Source: Devosia nitrariae
Lineage (GTDB): Bacteria; Pseudomonadota; Alphaproteobacteria; Rhizobiales; Devosiaceae
Assembly: GCF_030160115.1 (NCBI RefSeq)
Contig: NZ_BSNS01000028.1
Coordinates: 30,741 to 94,740 of the forward strand
DNA: 64,000 bases
Direction: 5' to 3'
Below, in pieces: positions 20,241 to 27,331 of this stretch. Both the position numbers and the translations under genes were made by a program. Within the stretch, counting starts at the first letter, position 1; each line of letters begins with the position of its first letter. The notes under the pieces were generated by a model that worked only from the letters and a program-made list of their open reading frames with translations, did no database searches and was not told the origin of the DNA.

Positions 20241-21038
20241 ATGAAGCTCGGCGCCAACACCGTCCTCTTTGGCGGACACGACATGGAGACGGCCTTCAAG
20301 TATCTGGCCATGGCCGGGTATGACGGGGTCGAGGTCTCAGCCATCAATGGCATGAGCGAGCACCTCGTCATCGAGCGCTGGCGCGAGATCGCGCCGCAGG
20401 TGAAGCGCCTGGCGGCCGACTATGATCTCGAGCTCCTCGCCATGGAGCAACCTTCGCGCGACCCGCAGGTGATGGAGGAGGCGATGCAAGCCGCCGTCGA
20501 GATCGGCATCCCCATCATCAATTGCGGGCCGGGCGGCAAGACAGGCGACGAGGCGAGCCTTACAGAATCGATCGATGCCCTGGGCAAGCTTGCGCAGATG
20601 GCCGAGCGCTATGGCGTGACCCTTTGCGTCAAGGCCCATATCGGCCATTCGGTGCACGACACCCCGACGACGCTCAAGGTCATGGAGGCGATTTCATCCC
20701 CGGCTTTCGGCATTGACATGGATCCCTCGCACATCTTCCGCTCAGGCGAGAACCCGGTCGAGGCGATCGCCGCGGTCGTTTCCCGCGTCAAGCACGTCCA
20801 CATCCGCGACTGCCTCAAGGGCCTGACCGGACCGGGCAAGCCGGAAGAACAGGCGAACGGGCGCGGCGACATCGACCTCGTCGGCTATATCCGCACACTC
20901 CACGAGGCCGGCTATACCGGGCCGCTCGATCTCGAGGTGATCGGTGCCAAGGACCATTCGGTCGAGCAATGCGCCGTGATCGCCGCCGAGGCGCGCGGCC
21001 ATATGCAGGCCTGCCTCCAGGCGTGCGGCGCTCGCTGA
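20241..21038 (+). CDS. Sugar phosphate isomerase/epimerase (xylose-isomerase-like TIM barrel)
   Basis: A 265-residue TIM-barrel protein of the AP-endonuclease-2 fold. Visible features are the start MKLGANTVLFGG, strand ends GIDMDPSH and VKHVHIRDCLKG, and the C-terminal PLDLEVIGAKD. These carry the expected metal-ligand Asp, His and Glu positions. It probably isomerises or epimerises a sugar acid or keto-sugar made by the oxidoreductase at 18375. It is separated from the sulfotransferase gene by a repeat, and a ribosome site (gggagaga) precedes its ATG. Confidence 0.87.
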   Translation: MKLGANTVLFGGHDMETAFKYLAMAGYDGVEVSAINGMSEHLVIERWREIAPQVKRLAADYDLELLAMEQPSRDPQVMEEAMQAAVEIGIPIINCGPGGKTGDEASLTESIDALGKLAQMAERYGVTLCVKAHIGHSVHDTPTTLKVMEAISSPAFGIDMDPSHIFRSGENPVEAIAAVVSRVKHVHIRDCLKGLTGPGKPEEQANGRGDIDLVGYIRTLHEAGYTGPLDLEVIGAKDHSVEQCAVIAAEARGHMQACLQACGAR

Positions 21039-21108
21039 CGTTTTTGCGGCTCGAAAACGCGATAATTCAATGATTTGGATCTCCCGATCCGGTTCAAAAA
21101 AAGCTCTA
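21038..21108. repeat. Intergenic palindromic repeat, family 1, copy b (degenerate)
   Basis: A shortened copy: gacgtttttgcgg, cgaaaacgcg, ttcaatgattt and a terminal aaagctctag. The terminal ctag supplies the TAG stop of the methyltransferase gene on the minus strand. Confidence 0.7.
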
Positions 21109-22596
21109 GGGCTCGAAGAGCCGCGCTGCGGCAAAGCGGGTCACCGCGTCATCGACCTTTTGGGGCGTGATCTCTTGGCCGGATTGAGCCGTGAGCGCTT
21201 GGGCGATGTCGGCGCGGCTGCGGCTGCCGTCGCATAGGGTGAGGAATGTCCGCGTCAGCTCCTGGTCGGCATTATGCTCCAGGGAGAGCTTGCTGTGCCT
21301 CAGGGTGATCGTGTCGGGCCCGAGGCTCATCATTGCCCGTACGAGCCCCGGGGTGCGCGGGCGCTCGCCGGGGCTCGTGGTGAAGTTTTGCGGGGTGCCG
21401 TGCGCGGTCACGAGGGTGCGGATCGCCAAGCGCCGAACTTCGCCGGCGAGGATCACGCGGTCGCCCCCGATGCGCTCGGCGAGATCGGCAAGCGTCAGTT
21501 CGTTTGGAGACACAGTGAGCAGTTCGTCCATCACCGCGCAAACAAGTGGCGTGCGCGCCACCACGTGAGCGGCCCCGTCCGTATAGGCGATGATCGCCTC
21601 GCCCTCCTCATCCCGGCTTTCGATCCGCTCGCCCATGTAGCCGAACGAGAGCTCATCGAGACCGTTCGGCGCCGGGGGCGGGGGCGCATCGACACGCACG
21701 AGGAGCTCGCGACGGAACTGGTGGGCACCGCGCAATATCTCCATGATGTTGCTGCGCTCGGCCGGATCGTCGCTCGCTTGCGCCAACAGCGCTTTGGCCT
21801 CGTCATCGAGGTCACCGGTATAGAGGTCGAAAAGGCTCGCGTCCCCGGCGCAGCGCAATCCCGCGGTACCCGCTGCGGCGCGAAAGTCAGCAAGGGTGAT
21901 GGGCGCGTAGTGCTCAGCCAGCCAGTCGTGGACGAAATAGCCCTGCATGTAACGGGGCAGGTCGTTCATTAATTGGTCGAGCTGGACCTTGAGGCGGGAC
22001 TGGGAGTGCTGGTTGCGTGCAAGGATCGCCAGCAGCCGCACGGCAGCATCGACACGGGCTTCGAGCCCGGCAATATCGGCAACGCGCTTGACGAGGAAGC
22101 GGTTGATCGCCGCCTTGGGCGCGGCGGCGGGCAGTGCGTCAAAGCTGATATAGGCAACGCCGCCTGGCTTCAGCCGCGCGCCGATGAGATCGAGGAGCGG
22201 CTGGCGTACGAAATAGGGGATCCAAGTGTAGACCCCGTGGCAGATGATGTAATCGAAACCCTCGCCGGCGAGCGGGTAGGTGGCAACATCGCCGACCGCC
22301 AGCTCGACATTGGCGAGGCCCGACAGAGCGAGCACATCGCGGCCGCGCGCGATGGCGGCGCGCGAGAGGTCGAAGCCGACGCAGCATGCTTGCGGACTGA
22401 CCGCGGCAATGCCCATGAGGTTGTAGCCGTCCCCGCAGCCGATCTCGAGGATGGAAGCGGTTGCCGGGTCCGGCCCGCGCCAGCCGTGCAGCAGCCCGGC
22501 CGCGCGGATGCGGTCCGGGGTTTGCAGCGCGTTGACCCCGCTCGGATATTGGATGGCGTCGTAGGCGAAAGGGGCGGCATCGACGACTTCGGCCAT
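21106..22596 (-). CDS. Class I SAM methyltransferase with methyltransferase regulatory domain
   Basis: A 496-residue protein. The SAM-binding motif I is ILEIGCGDGYNLMGIA (Glu51, Gly53, Gly55), with the acidic motif VGFDLSRAAI and the post-I region AVGDVATYPLAGEGFDYIICHGV. After about residue 190 comes the helical region typical of the PF10119-type regulatory domain (QLDQLMNDLPRYMQGYFVHDWLAE), then a C-terminal region I cannot assign. The start at 22596 (MAEVVDAAPFAYDAIQYPS) is preferred over 22668. The substrate is unknown; proteins of this architecture occur near surface glycan or glycosyltransferase genes. Confidence 0.85.
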   Translation of the reverse strand: MAEVVDAAPFAYDAIQYPSGVNALQTPDRIRAAGLLHGWRGPDPATASILEIGCGDGYNLMGIAAVSPQACCVGFDLSRAAIARGRDVLALSGLANVELAVGDVATYPLAGEGFDYIICHGVYTWIPYFVRQPLLDLIGARLKPGGVAYISFDALPAAAPKAAINRFLVKRVADIAGLEARVDAAVRLLAILARNQHSQSRLKVQLDQLMNDLPRYMQGYFVHDWLAEHYAPITLADFRAAAGTAGLRCAGDASLFDLYTGDLDDEAKALLAQASDDPAERSNIMEILRGAHQFRRELLVRVDAPPPPAPNGLDELSFGYMGERIESRDEEGEAIIAYTDGAAHVVARTPLVCAVMDELLTVSPNELTLADLAERIGGDRVILAGEVRRLAIRTLVTAHGTPQNFTTSPGERPRTPGLVRAMMSLGPDTITLRHSKLSLEHNADQELTRTFLTLCDGSRSRADIAQALTAQSGQEITPQKVDDAVTRFAAARLFEP

Positions 22597-22613
22597 CACG
22601 GGCTCCTCCCGAC

Positions 22614-22718
22614 CTAGAGCGTTTTCAGCAAAAGTGGACACCACTTTTGCGGTCCGAAAACGCGTCACTTCAAGATTTAGAGCTCACGTTCCGATGCAAT
22701 CGGAACGTGAAAAGCTCT
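22614..22718. repeat. Intergenic palindromic repeat, family 1, copy c
   Basis: A full-length copy: ctagagcgttttc, hairpin aaaagtgg/ccactttt, cgaaaacgcg and a second hairpin cgttccgat/atcggaacg. It ends aaaagctct. It lies between the methyltransferase start and the DUF1036 gene end. Confidence 0.85.
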
Positions 22719-22732
22719 GGCGGCCGGCGCGC

Positions 22733-23194
22733 TCATTGTCCCTGACCGGGCGCGGCGGCAAGCGCGTCGGTCAGGAACAGCGTCCAACGCTCGACCGCCT
22801 GGGTGTCCACCTCGAGAAATTTGCCCTGACTGTGGCCGCGTTGCCAGCAGGAGTCGATCCCCAAAATGGCAAAGCGGCGCGTACCGATGCACATGTCGAC
22901 ATTGCCATCGAGGATCGGCTGGCCGAAGACGTCGATGGCATAGACATAGATGTAGCGGTTAACGAGCTCGTCGCGGATCACGGTGGCGCACTGGTTGGAG
23001 CCGATCGTCCACCACCCCTCGGTGCGGAACGCCTCACCTGCGCTCTGGCCAATAGCGACGTTGACCACATCGAGCGTCTGATTGCAGACATCGAACTCGG
23101 CGCGGGCCGGCAGCGCGAATGACCAGAAGCCTGCGGCAAGGGCAATTCCCAGCAACAGCCGGTCGTCAACAGGGTTGTGAAGGCGGCGGGCCAT
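22733..23194 (-). CDS. DUF1036 family exported protein
   Basis: A 153-residue protein. A hydrophobic leader (LLLGIALAAGFWSFALPARA) fits a signal peptide. The mature part has the DUF1036 hallmarks FDVCNQTLDVVNVAIG, TEGWWTIGSNQCATVI and a third cysteine pair (MCIGTRRFAILGIDSCW), so a disulfide-stabilised periplasmic fold is likely. The function of the family is not known. The start at 23194 is chosen because it leads straight into the signal peptide. It diverges from the secreted-protein/ExbB operon. Confidence 0.85.
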   Translation of the reverse strand: MARRLHNPVDDRLLLGIALAAGFWSFALPARAEFDVCNQTLDVVNVAIGQSAGEAFRTEGWWTIGSNQCATVIRDELVNRYIYVYAIDVFGQPILDGNVDMCIGTRRFAILGIDSCWQRGHSQGKFLEVDTQAVERWTLFLTDALAAAPGQGQ

Positions 23195-23270
23195 CGGCTG
23201 CACTTTCCCTCTTGAAGTCTCGGCCCCTAGAATGCTCTGCTTGCCGAAGGGCAGCAAGGGAGGCAAGGGC

Positions 23271-23726
23271 ATGCGGACGATCCGAGCGTTGGCAGCCGCT
23301 GGAGCATTACTGGCGTGCCTTGGGGTGCCGGCGAGGGCGCAGGATGCGGAGTCTCCGGCCGGCGCCCTTTACGTTCAGCTCAACAATGTCCAGACGGTCG
23401 GTGCCGATTGCCAGCTGACCTTCGTGATGCGCAACCAGACGGGCGAGACCATCACCCGCAGCGCCTATAACATGGCGATCATCGATGTGGACGGACAGGT
23501 TTCGACCCTCATCACCTTCGAGTTCCTGCCGCTGCCGGCGGGTGATACGAAGGTGCAGCAGTTTGCGCTGGCCGGTCAGAGCTGCGAAGCGCTCTCCGGA
23601 CTGCTCGTCAATGAAGTGGTGACGTGCGAAACACCGGCGGGAAAATCGGAGCTCTGCGCTGCGGATTTGCGCCAGTCCTCGAGGGTAGACGTTGCGTTTC
23701 CTTGGGACCTCGAGGTGGATTTCTAG
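23271..23726 (+). CDS. Secreted protein of unknown function upstream of ExbB
   Basis: A 151-residue protein with a clear signal peptide (MRTIRALAAAGALLACLGVPARA, cleavage before QDAES). The mature part looks like a small beta-rich domain: LYVQLNNVQTVGADCQLTFVMRNQTGE, LPAGDTKVQQFAL and a cysteine-rich C-terminal half with four Cys. I do not recognise a named family. A ribosome site (gggaggc) precedes the ATG at 23271. Its TAG stop lies in the first bases of a palindromic repeat. It probably works with the ExbB/ExbD/TonB-like genes that follow. Confidence 0.75.
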   Translation: MRTIRALAAAGALLACLGVPARAQDAESPAGALYVQLNNVQTVGADCQLTFVMRNQTGETITRSAYNMAIIDVDGQVSTLITFEFLPLPAGDTKVQQFALAGQSCEALSGLLVNEVVTCETPAGKSELCAADLRQSSRVDVAFPWDLEVDF

Positions 23727-23814
23727 AGCAACGTGCGAAAAGGTGAATGCCGGCTTTTCGCAAGAAGCGTTGCGACAACTAAGAACCAGTGCCGGCGCTC
23801 TGATGAGACTCTAG
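23723..23814. repeat. Intergenic palindromic repeat, family 2 variant
   Basis: Bounded by ctagag and ctctag, with arms cgtgcgaaaag...cttttcgcaag and gcaacg/cgttgc. It resembles the gcgggatgc family but is diverged. Its first TAG is the stop codon of the preceding gene. Confidence 0.65.
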
Positions 23815-23915
23815 CGCGTTCGACGTTGGCCAACGCAACTGTCCTGGTCTGGCGCAAACGCGAGGACTGCGGAATCTAGAGCCGGCCCGAATTCCAGGCC
23901 GGGCGGGAGGTACCG

Positions 23916-24548
23916 ATGCTCGAGGTCATCATTGGCCAGCTCTTCTCGCTCGGCGGGCCGATCCTCGTCCTGCTGATTGCCATGTCGCTCCTTGGGCTCA
24001 CTGCCGCGATCTACAAGGCCCTGCAATTCGCCAGGCTCGGCGTCGGCCGCCACGGCGGCTCGCGTCGCGCCCTGGCGGCGTGGACAACGGGCGACGCGCG
24101 CGGCGCTCTCGACATCGCCGGTGCCGATCGAGCCGCGATCAGCAGGGTGATCGCGGCGGGGATGACCGCACTCATCAGCAACCCGGGGGACGTGGCGCAT
24201 GCCGAGCAGGTCGCCGCCCAGGAGGCGCAGCGGTTCCTTGCCACCCTTTCGCGGTACCTGCGCGCCATCGAGTCCATTGTCCAGGCCGCCCCGATGCTGG
24301 GGCTCTTGGGCACCGTCATCGGCATGATCGATGCCTTCGCCAACGTTGCCGCCGGCGGCGGAGCGGCCGATCCCTCGGCACTTGCCGGCGGCATCTGGGT
24401 GGCCCTGACGACGACGGCACTGGGGCTGATCGTCGCCATTCCCTTCTATTTCATCTCCGTCTGGCTCGAAGGTCGCCTCGATGCCGAGCGAACGGCTCTC
24501 GAACTGGCGATCAGCGAGGTGACCCTTGCCCGCGTCCGCCCCGCATAG
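23916..24548 (+). CDS. exbB: MotA/TolQ/ExbB proton channel family protein
   Basis: A 210-residue inner-membrane protein with three membrane segments: GGPILVLLIAMSLLGLTAAIYKAL, APMLGLLGTVIGMIDAFANVA and GIWVALTTTALGLIVAIPFYFI. The last two hold the conserved Gly/Thr pattern of the ion channel. It should form the proton-conducting stator with the two ExbD proteins encoded next. A ribosome site (gggagg) lies 6 bp before the start. Confidence 0.92.
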   Translation: MLEVIIGQLFSLGGPILVLLIAMSLLGLTAAIYKALQFARLGVGRHGGSRRALAAWTTGDARGALDIAGADRAAISRVIAAGMTALISNPGDVAHAEQVAAQEAQRFLATLSRYLRAIESIVQAAPMLGLLGTVIGMIDAFANVAAGGGAADPSALAGGIWVALTTTALGLIVAIPFYFISVWLEGRLDAERTALELAISEVTLARVRPA

Positions 24549-24582
24549 GCCGCCGGCTGGGTCCGGAGGTCTCCTCGCGCCG

Positions 24583-25008
24583 ATGACGCGGGTGCCGGTG
24601 CGCAAGCGGCGCACCTTCATGCTGACGCCGCTCGTCGACGTGATGTTCCTGGTGCTGATCTTCTTCATGCTGTCCTCGCAGACCGGCCGCTACGGTCTGT
24701 TGTCCATCGTCCCGCCCGCACGGGCCGAGACAGATGCGGCCGCGGCGGTTCCGGCGGTTGCCGATCCGGCGGGGGCAGAGTTGGTGGTTACGATCGGGCC
24801 GGGCGCGGTCCGCATCGGCGGACGATCGATCGCAACCAATGCCCTGCCTGGAGCGCTTTCGGCCCTGAGGTCGGCAGGATACGAGCACGCCGTGCTGCTG
24901 ACGACCACGGCAGCGAGCGTCCAGGATGTGGTCTCGGTGCTTGAAGCCTTCGAGAGTGCCCGGTTCGCCCGTACGCGGCTGGTGCGGGAAGCGGGGGTGG
25001 CACCATGA
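24583..25008 (+). CDS. exbD: ExbD/TolR family biopolymer transport protein, first copy
   Basis: About 141 residues. A basic N-terminus (RVPVRKRRTF) precedes the single membrane segment MLTPLVDVMFLVLIFFML, with the channel Asp in PLVDVMF, and a periplasmic domain follows. An alternative TTG start at 24526 would add 19 residues and overlap exbB by 23 bp; I chose the ATG because it gives the usual ExbD N-terminus. It overlaps the second exbD gene by 4 bp (ATGA). Confidence 0.88.
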   Translation: MTRVPVRKRRTFMLTPLVDVMFLVLIFFMLSSQTGRYGLLSIVPPARAETDAAAAVPAVADPAGAELVVTIGPGAVRIGGRSIATNALPGALSALRSAGYEHAVLLTTTAASVQDVVSVLEAFESARFARTRLVREAGVAP

Positions 25009-25448
25009 GCAGGCGATCCGTCAGCGTCTCGCTGCCGCGCCGCCGCCGCGACGGGCCCGACTTCGCTCTACCAATGATCAATGTCATTTTCCTGATGATG
25101 CTCTACTTCCTCGTCGCCGGCACCATCACCCAGCGCGACGAGCTGGCGATCGTGCCGCCGCTGACGCAAAGCTATCCGCCCGAGCGGCTGCCCCGTCCAC
25201 TGCTGGTGATCGTCGATACGCAGACCGTCCTCATTGACGGGCGGCCACTCGAGCGCGGCAATCTCGCCGCCGGTATTCAAACCGGTTTGAACGGCGCACC
25301 GGGCTCCCAAACCGTCAATATCCTGGCGCCGCGGTCCATGGCCGCCGATACGCTTCTGGACGTTGCCGCCGAGCTCGGCGCCGCAGGCATAGGCGTCAGG
25401 ATCGTTTCGCTCGACGAGCGATCCGCCGCCGCCGGTGGTGCCCCATGA
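25005..25448 (+). CDS. exbD: ExbD/TolR family biopolymer transport protein, second copy
   Basis: 147 residues with the same plan as the first copy: basic N-terminus, segment FALPMINVIFLMMLYFLVAGTI, then a periplasmic domain. The conserved channel Asp of ExbD (L-x-D-V-x-F) is replaced by Asn in PMINVIF, so this copy probably does not carry protons itself. Two dissimilar ExbD subunits per operon fit an asymmetric ExbD dimer in the ExbB ring. It overlaps both neighbours by ATGA. Confidence 0.87.
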   Translation: MSRRSVSVSLPRRRRDGPDFALPMINVIFLMMLYFLVAGTITQRDELAIVPPLTQSYPPERLPRPLLVIVDTQTVLIDGRPLERGNLAAGIQTGLNGAPGSQTVNILAPRSMAADTLLDVAAELGAAGIGVRIVSLDERSAAAGGAP

Positions 25449-27217
25449 GCGATGCGCGGCAGGCCGGTGCGTGGCTGTTTTCCGCCCTCGTTTCGGCGGG
25501 CGTTCACGTAGGCGCCGTCGCCGTCCTCATCGCCGTCCTGCCGCCGATCGAGACGCCGTCCGCCCCTACACAGTTCGTCCTCGCTTCGCTGGAGGCGCCC
25601 GCGCAGGTCGAGGTCGAAGCCCTGACGGCGAACGCGGTGGCACCTGCCGTCGCCATGGCCACCGAACCGGCCATCGCCGGCGCGCAGGCGATAGCGCCCG
25701 ACAGGTTGCAGGCGACGCGCGTCGAGGCCGCCGCGGCATCGATCCCTCAGGTGCAAGCGTTGCCGGCAACGCCCGCCACGGTTTCGACGGCTGCCACGGT
25801 CGCAGTTACCGGCCAAGCCGCTATCACCGAACCGCAAGAGCAAGCGGGCAGACTCGAGCCGGCCGCCGGCGCTCCCCTTCCGGTCACAACCACGGCGGCT
25901 GCGGGCGCGACGGACAACTCGGCAATCGTTACGACCGCGTCACTCGCCTCGATGAGTGCGACGGCGAGGGCAGAGGCGCAGGCCGGCCACCCCCAACCGG
26001 CCGCCAGTGCCGCCTTGCCGACCGCCAGCGCCACCGGCCCCCTCATCGCAGCGCAGACTCTGACGGCGACGGTTACGGCAGATGTGGCAGAGGTCGCCTC
26101 AGGGGTAACGATGACCGCGCCTGTAACCGCCGCGGTGGCAGGCGCGACCGGGACCTCGGCTACCGTTCCGATCGCTTCAGCAATCGCCCCGATGGGCGCG
26201 ACCGCGAGGACAGAAGCGCAGGCCGGAAGCCCGCAACCAGTCACCGGTACCGCCCTGCCGATAACGAGCGCGGCCGGCCCTCTCGTCGTAACGGAGACCG
26301 CGACGGCGACGGTCACGGCAAATGTGGCCGGGATCGCGCCAACGGTGTCGATCGCACCGGCAATCGCGCCGGTGGTTGGTGCGCAGGCCCCGAGGCTCCC
26401 GGCCGCGGTGGCGGCGGCTGTGCCGGCAGGAGTTGGGAGCCCAGCCGATGGGGGCGTCCAACCTGTTCCAATTCTCAGCACGCAGGCGATAGGGAACGGA
26501 AGCATTGCTCCGACGGGCGCAGCCCAGGTGGCGGTGACGGCGGCGCTCAGCGCCAGTGGTGTCACGCTCACTCCCCTGTCTCCGGACATCGAGGCCGTCG
26601 CCGGGCTCGACGCGCTCGACGATTATCTTGCCGGCTATGATGGCGGCGACTGCTTTGCCGTGCTGCCGGAACGTCCGGGAGACGGCATTGTCGCTCTGAC
26701 GGCTTTCGCAGGTACTCGTGCAGCGGCCGGAGCCTTTCTCGAAGCTCTGGCGCGCGATATCGGTGCACCGTTGCCGGTCGAGGCCAAAACCGTCTCTGCC
26801 GGGCAATGCGGCGCCCTTAGGTTCGTGCGCTCAAGCACGCTCTATCCGGGTTTCGATCTCGCACTTGCGCTCGACGCCGATGCGATAGCGGTCGGAGCAC
26901 CGCTTTCCGGTGAGGTGCTGCGGATGACCGGTGCCTGGCTGACCCTGGTGGTTATCGATGACGAGGGCCGCGTTTCGAGCCTCGATCCCTATGTGCGGCT
27001 CGAGGGTGAGGCGATCCGTTTTGAGGCACCGGTGGTGCCGACTGGCGAAGCGGCTGGAAAGACCCAACTCCTGCTGGCTGTCGCCACCGCCGAAAAGCTT
27101 GTTACCGAGCCCCAGGAAGGGGACTCAGCCGAGTCTTTCCTTGCCGCGGTCGAAAACGAGTTGAGCGAGCGCGGCATTGCAGTCGAGCTTGCGGTCAGTA
27201 CCTTCACCGTGCACTGA
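25445..27217 (+). CDS. TonB-like membrane-anchored protein with Ala/Thr-rich linker and a C-terminal domain shared with the T6SS kinase
   Basis: 590 residues. One N-terminal membrane segment (FSALVSAGVHVGAVAVLIAVLP, with the His often seen in TonB-type anchors) is followed by about 340 residues rich in Ala, Thr, Pro and Val, including two 80-residue tandem repeats. From about residue 385 comes a compact C-terminal domain (GGDCFAVLPER, SAGQCGALRFVR, WLTLVVIDDEGRVSSLDP, GKTQLLLAVATAEKL). No TonB C-terminal domain is recognisable. Position after exbB-exbD-exbD suggests it transduces proton-motive energy across the periplasm. The C-terminal domain resembles that of the kinase at 27328-29511 and recalls DUF4384-type domains. 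Confidence 0.75.
   Translation: MSDARQAGAWLFSALVSAGVHVGAVAVLIAVLPPIETPSAPTQFVLASLEAPAQVEVEALTANAVAPAVAMATEPAIAGAQAIAPDRLQATRVEAAAASIPQVQALPATPATVSTAATVAVTGQAAITEPQEQAGRLEPAAGAPLPVTTTAAAGATDNSAIVTTASLASMSATARAEAQAGHPQPAASAALPTASATGPLIAAQTLTATVTADVAEVASGVTMTAPVTAAVAGATGTSATVPIASAIAPMGATARTEAQAGSPQPVTGTALPITSAAGPLVVTETATATVTANVAGIAPTVSIAPAIAPVVGAQAPRLPAAVAAAVPAGVGSPADGGVQPVPILSTQAIGNGSIAPTGAAQVAVTAALSASGVTLTPLSPDIEAVAGLDALDDYLAGYDGGDCFAVLPERPGDGIVALTAFAGTRAAAGAFLEALARDIGAPLPVEAKTVSAGQCGALRFVRSSTLYPGFDLALALDADAIAVGAPLSGEVLRMTGAWLTLVVIDDEGRVSSLDPYVRLEGEAIRFEAPVVPTGEAAGKTQLLLAVATAEKLVTEPQEGDSAESFLAAVENELSERGIAVELAVSTFTVH
25850..26330 (+). repeat. Two tandem 240-bp units inside the TonB-like gene
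   Basis: Matching segments lie exactly 240 bp apart, for example gatgagtgcgac at 25951 and gatgggcgcgac at 26191, and both flanks match. Each unit encodes 80 residues containing EAQAG-x-PQP. The copies have diverged, so the duplication is not recent. Confidence 0.75.
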
Positions 27218-27222
27218 AATTC

Positions 27223-27331
27223 CTAGAGCGTTTTCAGCAAAGTGGGGACGCCACTTCTGCGGTTCGAAAACGCGGAAGTCCAGTCGCTTAGAGACTACGT
27301 TCCGATCCAATCGGAACGTGAAAGGCTCTAG
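27223..27331. repeat. Intergenic palindromic repeat, family 1, copy d
   Basis: Near full-length: ctagagcgttttc, cgaaaacgcgg, hairpin acgttccgat/atcggaacgt and terminal ggctctag. The terminal ctag provides the TAG stop of the convergent kinase gene. It separates the TonB-like and kinase genes and may act as a bidirectional terminator. Confidence 0.85.

Noticed and set aside
25445..27217. Annotation as TonB
   Set aside because: Membrane anchor and context fit, but no TonB C-terminal domain is recognisable; the C-terminus resembles the kinase's instead.
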